Source of the DNA: an uncultured Verrucomicrobiota bacterium
GTDB lineage: Bacteria > Verrucomicrobiota > Verrucomicrobiia > Opitutales > Seribacteraceae
Assembly: GCA_902618175.1 (NCBI GenBank)
Contig: CACMZN010000020.1
Span: 1 to 37,020, forward strand
Length of the DNA stretch: 37,020 nucleotides
Direction: 5' to 3'
Shown piece after piece: positions 17,068 through 26,065 of this stretch. The position numbers and the translations under genes were made by a program. The first letter of the stretch is position 1; each line of letters opens with the position of its first letter. Below the pieces are notes generated by a model. That model was not told where the DNA came from. It saw only the letters and a program-made list of their open reading frames with translations, and made no database searches.

Positions 17068-18213
17068 TCACTGTCTATTGGTGACGTAGATGCGAGGCAC
17101 TCGCTTGGTTATCGAACATAATAGCTCCCATGGGATGGTCCGTACGTTTCTTGCCAGTTCAGAGAGGGAGATTTCTTCTTTTAGCTGTTTTCCAATGAGA
17201 GTAACCTGCTCTCCGGGAGCAAGATTCTGTGGGCCATTGGTGAGGTCGACCATGGTTTGATCCATGGTCACCCGTCCAACGATAGGATAAGCTTTTCCTC
17301 GTATCAGAGCCGATGTCCGATTTCCTGAGTGCAGGGGAATCGCATCCCCATAACCGGCGCAGATGATTCCTATTCTCGAGGTTTTGCTCAGCCTGTATTC
17401 TCTACCATAACTCAAGGAGGTTCCACTTGGCAGTCTCTTGATGATCGCAAGCTTGGAATGGAAGGAAAGGACGGGTTCCACTTTGAGGTGGGAAAAAAGT
17501 CCCCCTGAACGAGGTTTGATTCCAAACTGCAGCAAGCCAATTCGAACGGCGTTGAGAATCGAATCTTTTTCCAAATCTGGAAGGGAGGAGGAGTTGTCTG
17601 CGTGTACCCACAGGTCCTGTTTCGAAGTAAGGCTGATGAAATGATGAATTTTCCTAAATCGAATTCTCTGCATTTCCGTGAAAGAAGTGTCTGCAGGATC
17701 AGCAAAATGGGTGAGCAACCCAGATAGTTCGATCTCTTTCGAAGAGGCGATGCGCCTTGCCAGTTCTTCTGCATCCTCCCACCACACCCCCAACCTACCC
17801 ATGCCAGTGTCGACTTTAAGATGTACTTTTATCGAAGTTTGTCTCTTACGGGCAATCTTGCTGAATCTTTTGAGCTCATGCAATGAGGAAAGAGTAGGAG
17901 TCAACCCATATTCGAGCAGAGCTTCGTCTTCCTCTTCAAGCAATGGACCTAGGATAAGAATGGGCCAGCCTGAAGCCATTTCTCTGATTTCGGTGGCTTC
18001 CATGACGTTTGCCACAGCAAACAAATCAACACCGGTTTGCATAAGACGAGCCGCCGTAGGCAAAATTCCATGTCCGTAGGCATCGGCTTTTACCACTGAA
18101 ACATACCTGATTTCGTCGGGGAGAGTTTTTCGTATAAGTGAGAGGTTTCTTTCCAAAGCCGACAAGTCGATTTCAGCCCAACTCCGCATTCCTTTCATTG
18201 AGGAGTGTTGCAT
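17068..18213 (-). CDS. alr: Alanine racemase
   Basis: A 381-residue PLP enzyme that makes D-alanine for peptidoglycan. The PLP lysine is Lys42 in VKADAYGHG (41-49). The second catalytic tyrosine is in the C-terminal domain motif AGYGDAIP. Other family motifs are HLKVDTGMGRLGV and the MDQTMVDLT region. It starts ten bases after the tsaB-like stop and is the last gene of a four-gene operon (kinase, rpoN, tsaB-like, alr). A start at Met6 or Met9 is also possible. Confidence 0.95.
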   Translation of the reverse strand: MQHSSMKGMRSWAEIDLSALERNLSLIRKTLPDEIRYVSVVKADAYGHGILPTAARLMQTGVDLFAVANVMEATEIREMASGWPILILGPLLEEEDEALLEYGLTPTLSSLHELKRFSKIARKRQTSIKVHLKVDTGMGRLGVWWEDAEELARRIASSKEIELSGLLTHFADPADTSFTEMQRIRFRKIHHFISLTSKQDLWVHADNSSSLPDLEKDSILNAVRIGLLQFGIKPRSGGLFSHLKVEPVLSFHSKLAIIKRLPSGTSLSYGREYRLSKTSRIGIICAGYGDAIPLHSGNRTSALIRGKAYPIVGRVTMDQTMVDLTNGPQNLAPGEQVTLIGKQLKEEISLSELARNVRTIPWELLCSITKRVPRIYVTNRQ

Positions 18214-18223
18214 GGGACCAGAA

Positions 18224-18889
18224 TCATCGGCTTTGATGAGGGTTCCATTTGCGGAATGCGGTGGCTTGTGGAGCGAAGGGCAGGGGAGATGAACAAGGTT
18301 GTGATATTGGATTCAAGTCACTCAGTCCACTGACTCTCGCCAAATCGTACTTGATGAGGACTGCGTTGTCCGGAAGTGGGAAATGGTTTCTGGGGTCGGG
18401 CAAATGATGGCTGTTAGGAAACTTCTTCAATGCCTGCTCCGCATTAAACAACTGCTTTCTGCCGATTGGGTTCGACCCTTCAATTCTTACGATTCGAGTA
18501 CCCATCCGATAGGGAGCTTGCAGAAAAGATACCTTTTCCTCAACCATTCGAGGAGCCAAGTCCAAAGCATTGTACTTGAACAAACGAAAATCTCGGGAAG
18601 ACGCATTCCATGCCATGGTACGAACGCAGGCTGCTGCAATCCTCAGCCCTAAGGTTGAACCTGGACCTTCGCAATAATGAACCACGGAAATTCCATCCAT
18701 TTTGCATTCCGAATTAGATAAGATTCTTCCGATTGCATGATAAAGCCCCTCCATGGCTTGTTTTGCGGAAGATTCAATCCGATTCCAACCTTCGGCCGTT
18801 GCCAATCCGACTTGCAGGTTTGAAGAGGATGCATCCACCACCAACGATTCGCTTACTTCGCTTGAAACCGGATAGGCACTTTCAACCAT
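18224..18889 (-). CDS. Divergent TsaB-like protein (t6A tRNA modification)
   Basis: A 221-residue protein with the TsaB/M22 N-terminal pattern: ESLVVDASSSNLQVGLA (ASKHA first strand) and later CEGPGSTLGLRIAA, equivalent to the TsaB GPGSFTGLR motif. TsaB is the inactive partner that scaffolds TsaD and TsaE for N6-threonylcarbamoyladenosine formation. The C-terminal half is poorly conserved, as is common for TsaB. I chose ATG 18889 over TTG 18901. Position between rpoN and alr agrees with the frequent tsaB/tsaE/alr linkage in bacteria. Family confidence is moderate because only the N-terminal motifs are convincing. Confidence 0.65.
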   Translation of the reverse strand: MVESAYPVSSEVSESLVVDASSSNLQVGLATAEGWNRIESSAKQAMEGLYHAIGRILSNSECKMDGISVVHYCEGPGSTLGLRIAAACVRTMAWNASSRDFRLFKYNALDLAPRMVEEKVSFLQAPYRMGTRIVRIEGSNPIGRKQLFNAEQALKKFPNSHHLPDPRNHFPLPDNAVLIKYDLARVSGLSDLNPISQPCSSPLPFAPQATAFRKWNPHQSR

Positions 18890-18915
18890 TGCCCGATTCA
18901 ATACGACGTCAAAAA

Positions 18916-20469
18916 CTAATACCTCCGACGCAGGTTCGTAGGAGATATACCCAACTCCTCACGGTATTTAGCAACCGTTCTGCGAGCCAGTTGGATGTCT
19001 CTTTTAGCCAGAATGTCGACAATTTTGCGATCACTCAATGGCTTGGATGGATTTTCCTGCTCAATGATGGAGCCAATGATTTCCTTTACGCTGGTGTTTG
19101 ACACCGTATCTCCGTCTTTGCCTGAATATCCTGGAGTAAAAAAGTATTTAAAAGGAAAAATTCCGTGCGGCGTACGAAGAAATTTATTGGCTATTGCCCG
19201 CGAAACCGTAGTTTCATGAACTTCGATCGATTCGGCTACTTCAGCCATTGTCATGGGGCGAAGTTTGGAAATTCCCTCTTCAAAAAAATCTACTTGTCGA
19301 TCAATGATTTTACGAGTGATTCGCTCGATGGTGTTTTGTCGCTGGTCAATGGAATTAATGAGAAATTTTCCAGCACGCATTTGATTGCGAACATATTCCT
19401 TTTCCTTGGAGGATAAAGTGCCTTTGCTGATGAGTTCCTTGTAGGTCTTATTGATTTTGAGACGTGGAATGTAGTCATTGTTCAAACTTATGATCCATTC
19501 GTTTCCCACTCGCTCAACAGTTGCGTCAGGAGAAACCGCTAAGTTGTTGTCTTCCGAAAACCTCCTGCCTGGAGCCGGATCGAGCTCGGCAATTTTTTCC
19601 AATGCCTGATGAACTACATCCGTGGGTTGAGAAATCTTGCGGGAAAGTTCAGGCACCCTTCTGCGGACCAAGAGAGGGAAATGGTCTTTGACGATTTCAT
19701 AGGCATGACTCTCCTCCCAATGGCGAGCTTCCATTTGCTTCAGCAAGCATTCCTGAAGACTGCCCGATGCGATTCCAACTGGCTCAAAAGTCTTGAGTAT
19801 GCGCAATCCGATTTGCAAATCATCGAGTGCAATTCCAGAAAGCAGGGCAGCGTCCGATAACTTGGTTGTGAGGAAACCGTTTTCATCGAGGCTGCCGATT
19901 ATGAATTCGCATGCTGCTCTTTGCTGTTCGTTAATTTCTATCAGCTTGAGTTGATCCAGCAAATGTTCCTGCAACGAAGACTCGGCTACCAACGAATCGA
20001 AAAAGAATTTTCTTTTCTCTTCCGCATCGGAATTTCCAAGCTTTGCCTCCCCTTCGTATTCCCGTTCATAGTGCTCGCGGAGATCTTCCTGCATTTCCCG
20101 TAGGATTGCAAATTCGTCGGAAAAATCCATATCGGAAAGATTCTCGGACGATGTATCGTTGGGATCCTGAAGGTCATCGGAGTCCAAGTTCTGGTCTGTT
20201 GCAATTTCAGCTGGATCGTCATTGAATTCATCTTCCTCCACGGTCTCGATTTCATCGGGCGAGGGTTCAGTTAATTCGGAATCCAAACTTTCATCATTGG
20301 TTCCGAATTCCTCCAACAGCGGATTGGTTTGCAATTCCTCAAGAATTGCGGATCGGAGTTCAAGAGCAGGCACTTGAAGAATTTTGAGGGATTGCCTTAA
20401 TTGCGGAGCGAGTACTAAACTCTGCGTCTGCTTCTGAACCTGGCGGAGTCCTTGTGATTGGAGAGCCAT
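18916..20469 (-). CDS. rpoN: RNA polymerase sigma-54 factor
   Basis: A 517-residue sigma-54. Region I is the Gln/Leu-rich N-terminus (LVLAPQLRQSLKILQVPALE) with LEELQTNPLLEE, which contacts enhancer-binding activators. Region II is an acidic linker of about 70 residues (rich in D, E, S). The core-binding part follows, and the C-terminus carries the HTH and the RpoN box ARRTVAKYRE (495-504) that reads the -24 element. It lies 18 bases downstream of the Ser/Thr kinase and 14 upstream of the tsaB-like gene, in one operon. No bacterial enhancer-binding protein gene is present in the window. Confidence 0.96.
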   Translation of the reverse strand: MALQSQGLRQVQKQTQSLVLAPQLRQSLKILQVPALELRSAILEELQTNPLLEEFGTNDESLDSELTEPSPDEIETVEEDEFNDDPAEIATDQNLDSDDLQDPNDTSSENLSDMDFSDEFAILREMQEDLREHYEREYEGEAKLGNSDAEEKRKFFFDSLVAESSLQEHLLDQLKLIEINEQQRAACEFIIGSLDENGFLTTKLSDAALLSGIALDDLQIGLRILKTFEPVGIASGSLQECLLKQMEARHWEESHAYEIVKDHFPLLVRRRVPELSRKISQPTDVVHQALEKIAELDPAPGRRFSEDNNLAVSPDATVERVGNEWIISLNNDYIPRLKINKTYKELISKGTLSSKEKEYVRNQMRAGKFLINSIDQRQNTIERITRKIIDRQVDFFEEGISKLRPMTMAEVAESIEVHETTVSRAIANKFLRTPHGIFPFKYFFTPGYSGKDGDTVSNTSVKEIIGSIIEQENPSKPLSDRKIVDILAKRDIQLARRTVAKYREELGISPTNLRRRY

Positions 20470-20487
20470 GCTTATTGATGGATGCGT

Positions 20488-21468
20488 TTAGTCTTGGGCG
20501 AAGGTGGTTTCGCCGCGATGCCAGCGAAGAGCAGCGTTTTGACCATCTTCTCCGAAAACGTCATATACGTAGGCGGCGAGTTTTTCATTGGTGGGTCCAT
20601 ATCCCTCTCCATATATAAAACTCTCCAACTCGGTGAGCATTTCTTCAGAAGATTGATATCTTTGATCTCGTGGTCTCTTGAGAGCCGTGTGAATGATTTT
20701 GTTCAATCTGTCATCAATGTCGGCACGAAGGGAGGTAAAATCAGGCAATTCCATTTCTAGGATATTCTCCAAGGTTTTTTCGGGCGCTGAGGATTCGAAT
20801 ATGTTGTAACCTAGCAACACTTCCGACATTACGATTCCGCAGCAAAATAGATCAGCTCGATGATCAGTTACTTCACAACGAGCTTGTTCGGGAGAAAGAT
20901 ATTCGTCCTTTCCAGCAATCACCTCTCCCTCCTGATTGTACATCAAATCAAGTGCCTTAGCTATTCCAAAGTCGGTGAGCTTTACGTCCCCCTCTTTTGC
21001 AATCATGATGTTTTTTGGATTAACGTCCCGGTGTACGATTCCAAGCAACCTGCCTTGCAGATCTTTCTTTCGGTGCGCATAAGCCAGACCACGGCAAATA
21101 CGCGAAACGATGAATACCGCCAAATCTGCTGGTACATATTGTTCGGTCTCCTCGTGACGGTCGAGAAATTCTTCCAGATTCCATCCTGTGACGAATTCCA
21201 TGGTCATGAAATACTGTTCGCCGACTTTTCCAAGATGATAAGTCTGTACAATGTTGGTGTGAATCAGATCCGCCACTAATTTTGCCTCGCCGATGAAATT
21301 GTTTCTAAATTCCTCTATCGCAGAATATTCTTCGCGTATGAGTTTGATGGCGACTACTTTGCGAAAGCCTCCGATTCCCCGTTGCACCGCTTCATACACC
21401 ATACCCATCCCTCCTTCGGCGATCTTACGGGTCAATTCGAAATGCACTTCATTGAAAATGTGTTTCAT
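20488..21468 (-). CDS. Eukaryotic-type Ser/Thr protein kinase (soluble)
   Basis: A 326-residue Hanks-type kinase with a glycine-rich loop ([10 protein letters not shown]), ATP-anchoring Lys42 in VVAIKLI, catalytic loop HRDVNPKN (146-153) and DFGIAKA (166). The catalytic loop is the HRDV variant found in many myxobacterial and PVC kinases rather than HRDLKPEN. There is no transmembrane segment or PASTA domain, so it should be cytoplasmic. About 50 residues follow the kinase fold. It is the first gene of the operon with rpoN (18-base gap), which suggests its activity or substrate is tied to sigma-54, but no target is known. Confidence 0.93.
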   Translation of the reverse strand: MKHIFNEVHFELTRKIAEGGMGMVYEAVQRGIGGFRKVVAIKLIREEYSAIEEFRNNFIGEAKLVADLIHTNIVQTYHLGKVGEQYFMTMEFVTGWNLEEFLDRHEETEQYVPADLAVFIVSRICRGLAYAHRKKDLQGRLLGIVHRDVNPKNIMIAKEGDVKLTDFGIAKALDLMYNQEGEVIAGKDEYLSPEQARCEVTDHRADLFCCGIVMSEVLLGYNIFESSAPEKTLENILEMELPDFTSLRADIDDRLNKIIHTALKRPRDQRYQSSEEMLTELESFIYGEGYGPTNEKLAAYVYDVFGEDGQNAALRWHRGETTFAQD

Positions 21469-21546
21469 CGGACAAGGTTGAAATTATGCCACTTCTTAGG
21501 GTTCATCAAGAAAAACATTTCACTTTTTTTCGAATTTCGAAAGATT

Positions 21547-21561
21547 TGGCACAAAATAAGC
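21547..21561 (+). promoter_or_regulatory. Possible sigma-54 promoter upstream of erpA
   Basis: TGGCACAAAATAAGC has the complete -24 TGGCAC and the required GG-N10-GC spacing, although the usual TT before the -12 GC is AA. It lies about 50 bases before the ATG at 21613 on the correct strand. One near match is expected by chance in a window of this size, so confidence is low. Confidence 0.3.
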
Positions 21562-21612
21562 TCAAGTTCGTGTACTATTGACTTTATCTAATCTTTCAGT
21601 AATCAGATTTCT

Positions 21613-21927
21613 ATGATTACTTTTACTGATTCCGCAGTAATTAAAGTGGCCTCCATGCTTACCGATGCTGGCAATGATAAATCTCTTCGCATTTTCATTG
21701 AACCTGGTGGATGCTCTGGTTTCGAGTATGGAATGTCCATCGACAAACCCAAGGAAGGTGATCATGTGGGTAGTCATCGGGAGGTTCGTTTTGCAGTATG
21801 TTCGGAGAGCTTGGAATACCTCAAGGGATCGGAGATACACTTCGACGATGGATTGTCAGGAAAGGGTTTTGAAATCCGCAATCCTAACGCAGAATCAACC
21901 TGCGGCTGCGGCAAGTCTTTCAGTTGA
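21613..21927 (+). CDS. erpA: Iron-sulfur cluster insertion protein (ErpA/IscA/HesB family)
   Basis: A 104-residue A-type Fe-S carrier with the three family cysteines: Cys34 in GGCSGFEYG and Cys97/Cys99 in the CGCG motif near the C-terminus. It accepts clusters from a scaffold and delivers them to apo-proteins. No scaffold or desulfurase gene is adjacent, so the ErpA versus IscA choice is tentative. Its stop overlaps the TTG start of the next gene. It is divergent from the kinase-rpoN operon. Confidence 0.9.
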   Translation: MITFTDSAVIKVASMLTDAGNDKSLRIFIEPGGCSGFEYGMSIDKPKEGDHVGSHREVRFAVCSESLEYLKGSEIHFDDGLSGKGFEIRNPNAESTCGCGKSFS

Positions 21928-22757
21928 TTCGTTTGTTTTTTGCATTGCTTACCTTTGCGGGACATTGGGCCTGCGGTGTAAGTGGACCCTCGCACAAAGC
22001 AGGTCCAGTAATCATGAACCTGGAAAGCGAATACAATGGGATTGATTCAAATGGTTCCTTTTGGTTGGCATGGAGAATAAAAAGAGAAAAGAGTTGGCAT
22101 ACTTATTGGAAGTATCCCGGAGACGTAGGCGTCGCTCCAATGGTTGAATGGTCCCTGCCCTCTGGATTAGTTGCCGAAGATTTGGTTTTTCCTCCACCTA
22201 AGAAAGTATCGATGGGTAAGGTCAGGGCCTATGGTCATACCGGTGAAACCCTTTTTTTGTGTCGTTTCCGTGCACAGAATCCTTTACCTATTGGCAAAAA
22301 AATAAGCATCTCCGGCAATTTCTCGTGGTTGACTTGCTCGGTTACCTGCTTGCCTGGAAATGCTGAAATGTCGATTGATTTGTCGGTTTTGCAAAACCCT
22401 GTTCCCGACCCGTTCTGCAAGCCCCGTTTCGACTCCTTTCGTAGAGAACGGCCGATTGCCTGTCCCAATTTCTGGGAAGCCCAGGCGATCGAAGAACCCA
22501 GTCGATTCCTTTTAAAAATTCCATTCCATTTATTTGATTCGCCAAGCGGCATCTACTTTTTTAACGAGGGAAAGAACATACTGTCCAATGTTCCACAACC
22601 AGTTTCGAGATACAAAGGTTTTTGGGAGATTAGTTTGAAAAAATCTCCTTGGGGAAAGCCACAGCGATATTTGAAAGGACTTCTCTATAAGGCAGACGGA
22701 TGGGACTCCTCAGCTAAATCTTTTTATAAGTTGAATCTCAGATTGAGGGCAGAATAA
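21924..22757 (+). CDS. Exported DsbD N-terminal-domain-like protein
   Basis: A 277-residue protein beginning with TTG at 21924, which overlaps the erpA stop and supplies a signal peptide (LFFALLTFAGHWACG). The body matches the N-terminal periplasmic domain of DsbD/ScsB-type proteins: the WHTYWKYPGDVGVAP segment (family pattern W-x-T-Y-W-x-N-P-G-D-x-G), VRAYGHTGETLFLC, and WLTCSVTCLPGNAEM, a cysteine-containing stretch seen in that family. The membrane and thioredoxin domains of full DsbD are missing, so it may pass electrons to or from a separately encoded DsbD or chaperone copper or thiols. The role is inferred. Confidence 0.75.
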   Translation: MIRLFFALLTFAGHWACGVSGPSHKAGPVIMNLESEYNGIDSNGSFWLAWRIKREKSWHTYWKYPGDVGVAPMVEWSLPSGLVAEDLVFPPPKKVSMGKVRAYGHTGETLFLCRFRAQNPLPIGKKISISGNFSWLTCSVTCLPGNAEMSIDLSVLQNPVPDPFCKPRFDSFRRERPIACPNFWEAQAIEEPSRFLLKIPFHLFDSPSGIYFFNEGKNILSNVPQPVSRYKGFWEISLKKSPWGKPQRYLKGLLYKADGWDSSAKSFYKLNLRLRAE

Positions 22758-22788
22758 GGATGAGTGGCGAGTAAAAAAAAAACGAGAA

Positions 22789-24552
22789 TTACATTTCCTC
22801 CAGAGTCTCGATTCCGAGAATTTCGAGTCCAGTGCGCAGAAAGGTCAAGGTCCTGTCGCAAAGGAGGATTCGCAGGTTTCGGGTACTGATGTCTTCTACC
22901 ATTACCTTATCATGACTGTAGAAGGAACTGAAGTCCGTTGCCAATTCAAATAGGTAGCAGCATAAAAAATGAGGTTTAGATTCTCGATCAGTTTGTTTTA
23001 GTGCAATGGGAAAAAACACGAGCTTTCTGGCGAGTCTTCTCTCTTGTGCAGTTTCTGGTTCTCGTGCAAATTTAGGATCTTTGTTTATTTTCACAGGCAT
23101 TTTTCTGAATATGCTTAAAATCCGAGCAACCGCATACTGCAAATAGGGTGCGGTGTTGCCCTGAAGAGCCAATAATTTTTCCCATGAAAAAACATAATCC
23201 AGTGTCCGGTCTTGCGAGAGATCGGCATACTTAACCGCTCCCAATCCAATTACCTTTGCCCTACGATGGATTTCACTTTCCGGCAAATGTGAAGATTTTT
23301 CAGTTACCATTTCAGCAGCTCTTTTGATTGCTTCCTCAAGGAGCTCGGAAAGTTTGATGGGTTGTCCGTCACGAGTCTTGATTGCTTTGTTGTCTTCTCC
23401 CAGGATCGTGCCAAACCATATGTGCTTGAGGAGGGGGAGCTTCCTGTTTTCTAACGCAAACCATTTTTTGGTGGTCAAGAAAAGCTGTTCAAAGTGGTCT
23501 CTTTGGCGCCCATCGGTGACATATATAACCTGGTCTGCTTTCCATTGGTCCGAACGATACGAAATGGTCGCCAGATCGGAGGTTGCATAATTGCTTGCAC
23601 CGTCCGATTTTCGAATGATGAACGGTTGTTCGGCAAACCTTTTGTGCTCCGAATGAAAAACAACCAAGGCACCTTCATCCTCCTCGCAAATTTTATGTTT
23701 GTTCAACGCTCTGTAAACTGAATCCACTTGATCACGATAAAAACTTTCGCCATGCGTATGATCAAAGCGAACGCCTAAGATCTGATAAATTTTCTCAAAC
23801 GAACACATGCTTAGATCCCTGATTTTTTGCCACATTCTGAGGTTCTCTCGATCGCCGTGTTGTAATTTTACAAGTTCATCTCTTGCTTTTGAGAGAGCTT
23901 TTTCATCTTCCCTTACCCAGTTGTTGCCTTTTCGATATAGGCTTTCCAGCTCAGAAATGGGTTCCTTGCCGAGGTGATTCAAATCGATGCCTTCACGCTT
24001 GATGGCATAAAGAAGTATGCCGAATTGAGTCCCCCAATCTCCCAAATGATTGTCGCGAATCACTTGGTGACCGCGAAATGAAAGCAGGCGCCCCAAACTA
24101 TCTCCGATAATGGTCGAGCGGATATGTCCGACATGCATTTGCTTGGCAGTGTTCGGCGAAGAGAAATCCAACACTACGATTCCAGCATCTTTGCATTTGA
24201 AGGCGTCTCTCAAAACTTCTTTAGAGCCATGATTCAAAACCCACTCGAGCAGAAGAGAAGAAGTTAGCTTGAAGTTAAGAAAGCCCGGACCCGAAAGTGT
24301 AATCTTCCAATGGACTGATTCTGGCATGCTCTGTAAAAGTTTTTCACCGAGTTTTCTTGGATTGACTTGTTTTTTTTTGGCAAAAGGCAAAATCCCATTT
24401 GCCTGGAAATCTCCGAATTTTTCATCTGCAATACGTACTTGTGGGTCGAATTCTTCGTCGAATTCAGCCAACTTGGACGCGGTGGACAATAAAGTTTGAC
24501 ATATGGCCTGACCAAGGTCGTGAAAATTTTCCATTCGCACGAACTCAAACAT
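22789..24552 (-). CDS. argS: Arginyl-tRNA synthetase
   Basis: A class I synthetase of about 587 residues from ATG 24552; TTG 24570 and ATG 24534 are alternative starts. The N-terminal tRNA-recognition domain is followed by the HIGH-type motif in SSPNTAKQMHVGHIRST, then GDWGTQFG, and a KMSKS-equivalent region FGTILGEDNKAIKTRDG characteristic of ArgRS. The C-terminus is the DALR anticodon-binding domain (AVARILSIFRK and TFLRTGLEILGIETLEEM). It converges with the DsbD-like gene and diverges from the phosphorylase gene. Confidence 0.95.
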   Translation of the reverse strand: MFEFVRMENFHDLGQAICQTLLSTASKLAEFDEEFDPQVRIADEKFGDFQANGILPFAKKKQVNPRKLGEKLLQSMPESVHWKITLSGPGFLNFKLTSSLLLEWVLNHGSKEVLRDAFKCKDAGIVVLDFSSPNTAKQMHVGHIRSTIIGDSLGRLLSFRGHQVIRDNHLGDWGTQFGILLYAIKREGIDLNHLGKEPISELESLYRKGNNWVREDEKALSKARDELVKLQHGDRENLRMWQKIRDLSMCSFEKIYQILGVRFDHTHGESFYRDQVDSVYRALNKHKICEEDEGALVVFHSEHKRFAEQPFIIRKSDGASNYATSDLATISYRSDQWKADQVIYVTDGRQRDHFEQLFLTTKKWFALENRKLPLLKHIWFGTILGEDNKAIKTRDGQPIKLSELLEEAIKRAAEMVTEKSSHLPESEIHRRAKVIGLGAVKYADLSQDRTLDYVFSWEKLLALQGNTAPYLQYAVARILSIFRKMPVKINKDPKFAREPETAQERRLARKLVFFPIALKQTDRESKPHFLCCYLFELATDFSSFYSHDKVMVEDISTRNLRILLCDRTLTFLRTGLEILGIETLEEM

Positions 24553-24674
24553 TTCCTGCCGCTTCGTCAAGGTTACTTGAAAGAAGAAAAAGCTCGACGA
24601 GGAAGAAGAAATTCACTATAAGTAATTTTGCACTGCTTCATTATCCCGGAAATGCACCAAGGAGTCACCTAATT

Positions 24675-26003
24675 ATGCCCAAGTCAAAATCATCCAAAGA
24701 CAATGTGCCCTCCTTCACATACCTGATTGAAAAGAAGCGTGAAGGCGGTGAGTTTACCGACGAGGAAATCCGTTTGATCGTAGACGCCATACTGGACGAG
24801 GAAATGCCCGAATTTCAGCAGGCTGCATGGATAATGACCACTTTTTTTCAAGGCATGTCAGCCCAAGAAATTGCAAACTTTACCGAGGAAATGATGCTTT
24901 CTGGTGAAGTCATTGAAATGATGGATGTTTCTCGCCCAAAGATCGAGAAATACTCCACCGGTGGAGTGGGAGACAAAACTACTCTCGTGTTGGGACCCTT
25001 GGCCGCAGCTGCGGGTGTAGCGATGCCATTGATGAATGGAGATGACGAGGAGTTCCTCACTTCCAACAGCGACAAACTCAAGGCAATTCCAAAGATCAAG
25101 ACTTCCATGGAGTTGGAAGACTTTTCCACTGAGGTTCGCAAATTCGGATGTGCTTTTGCGGACAGACATGAAGATATTTCCCCAGTCGAATCCATTCTAT
25201 ACGAACTTCGTAAGAAAATAGGGGCCATTCCATCCATACCTTTCATAACTGCCGGTACTCTAAGCCGCAAACTTGCTGCTGGGGCGGAAGGAGTTGTAGT
25301 TGACGTGAAGTGGGGAAAAGGATCCTTCATCAAAAATGCCGAGGATGCCAAGCAACTCGCTCGTTCTCTAACCCGGGTCGGACGTACTTTGAAACGCAGA
25401 TGCGTGGCACTCGTGACTGACGTCAATCAACCTTTGGGAACATGTGTGGGCGCTTCCTTGGAATTGAAGGAAGCAATCGAATTGCTTAAAGGTGAAGGTC
25501 CTGAGGATTTGCAGGATTTGGTCATGAAGCTCGGTATGGAAATTGTCAGGTTAGCAGGAGTCGCAGGATCGACCCTTTCAGCGAAGCAGACCGTTCGCAA
25601 ACATTTGGAAGACGGAACGGCATTGCAGAAATTCAAGGATGTCGTTGAGTATCAAGGTGGTGATGTACGAGTCATTGATGACGTTGAAAAACTACCCAAG
25701 GCGAAACATAGAAAGAAGATGCCTGCTCCCAAAAGAGGGTACGTTCACACCATCGATGCTGGGCAGCTTGCTCGTGGTGTGCAAATTCTTGCCTATGGGG
25801 AGGGAGCAAAATTTGATCCTGCGGTCGGAGTGGCTGAACTATGCAAGGTCGGAACGCAAATGAAGCAAGGTGAGGCTCTGATGATCATTCACTATAATGA
25901 TGAAAAGAGACTAAATGCAGCAATGGAATATTTCAAGGCTGCATATCGCTTGGCTCCGAAGCGTCCTAATCCAGCACCTTTGGTGGTGGAACGGGTAGCC
26001 TGA
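24675..26003 (+). CDS. Thymidine/pyrimidine phosphorylase-like protein with altered active site
   Basis: A 442-residue protein of the nucleoside phosphorylase II family. I chose ATG 24675 (AAGGAG ten bases upstream) because sequence above it overlaps argS and is not family-like. It has the all-alpha N-terminal domain, phosphate loop STGGVGDK (94-101) and the VVVDVKWGKGSF segment (209-218). Three positions that are near-invariant in DeoA and Pdp differ. The GHTGGTLDK loop is replaced by FLTSNSDK (127-134). The catalytic serine and lysine of the S-x3-K motif are Gly194 and Arg198. Only the arginine (Arg179) is kept. A changed substrate, or lost phosphorolysis, is therefore likely. The neighbours do not reveal the pathway. 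Confidence 0.82.
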   Translation: MPKSKSSKDNVPSFTYLIEKKREGGEFTDEEIRLIVDAILDEEMPEFQQAAWIMTTFFQGMSAQEIANFTEEMMLSGEVIEMMDVSRPKIEKYSTGGVGDKTTLVLGPLAAAAGVAMPLMNGDDEEFLTSNSDKLKAIPKIKTSMELEDFSTEVRKFGCAFADRHEDISPVESILYELRKKIGAIPSIPFITAGTLSRKLAAGAEGVVVDVKWGKGSFIKNAEDAKQLARSLTRVGRTLKRRCVALVTDVNQPLGTCVGASLELKEAIELLKGEGPEDLQDLVMKLGMEIVRLAGVAGSTLSAKQTVRKHLEDGTALQKFKDVVEYQGGDVRVIDDVEKLPKAKHRKKMPAPKRGYVHTIDAGQLARGVQILAYGEGAKFDPAVGVAELCKVGTQMKQGEALMIIHYNDEKRLNAAMEYFKAAYRLAPKRPNPAPLVVERVA

Positions 26004-26065
26004 AGAATCTCTTCACAACATACCAGTTCAAGATTTGCAGACGAGTCGTTGTTTTGCTTTTCCCG

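Noticed and set aside
24399-24674. N-terminal extension of the phosphorylase frame
   Set aside because: It overlaps argS antisense and shows no family similarity. ATG 24675 has an AAGGAG upstream and the correct N-terminus.
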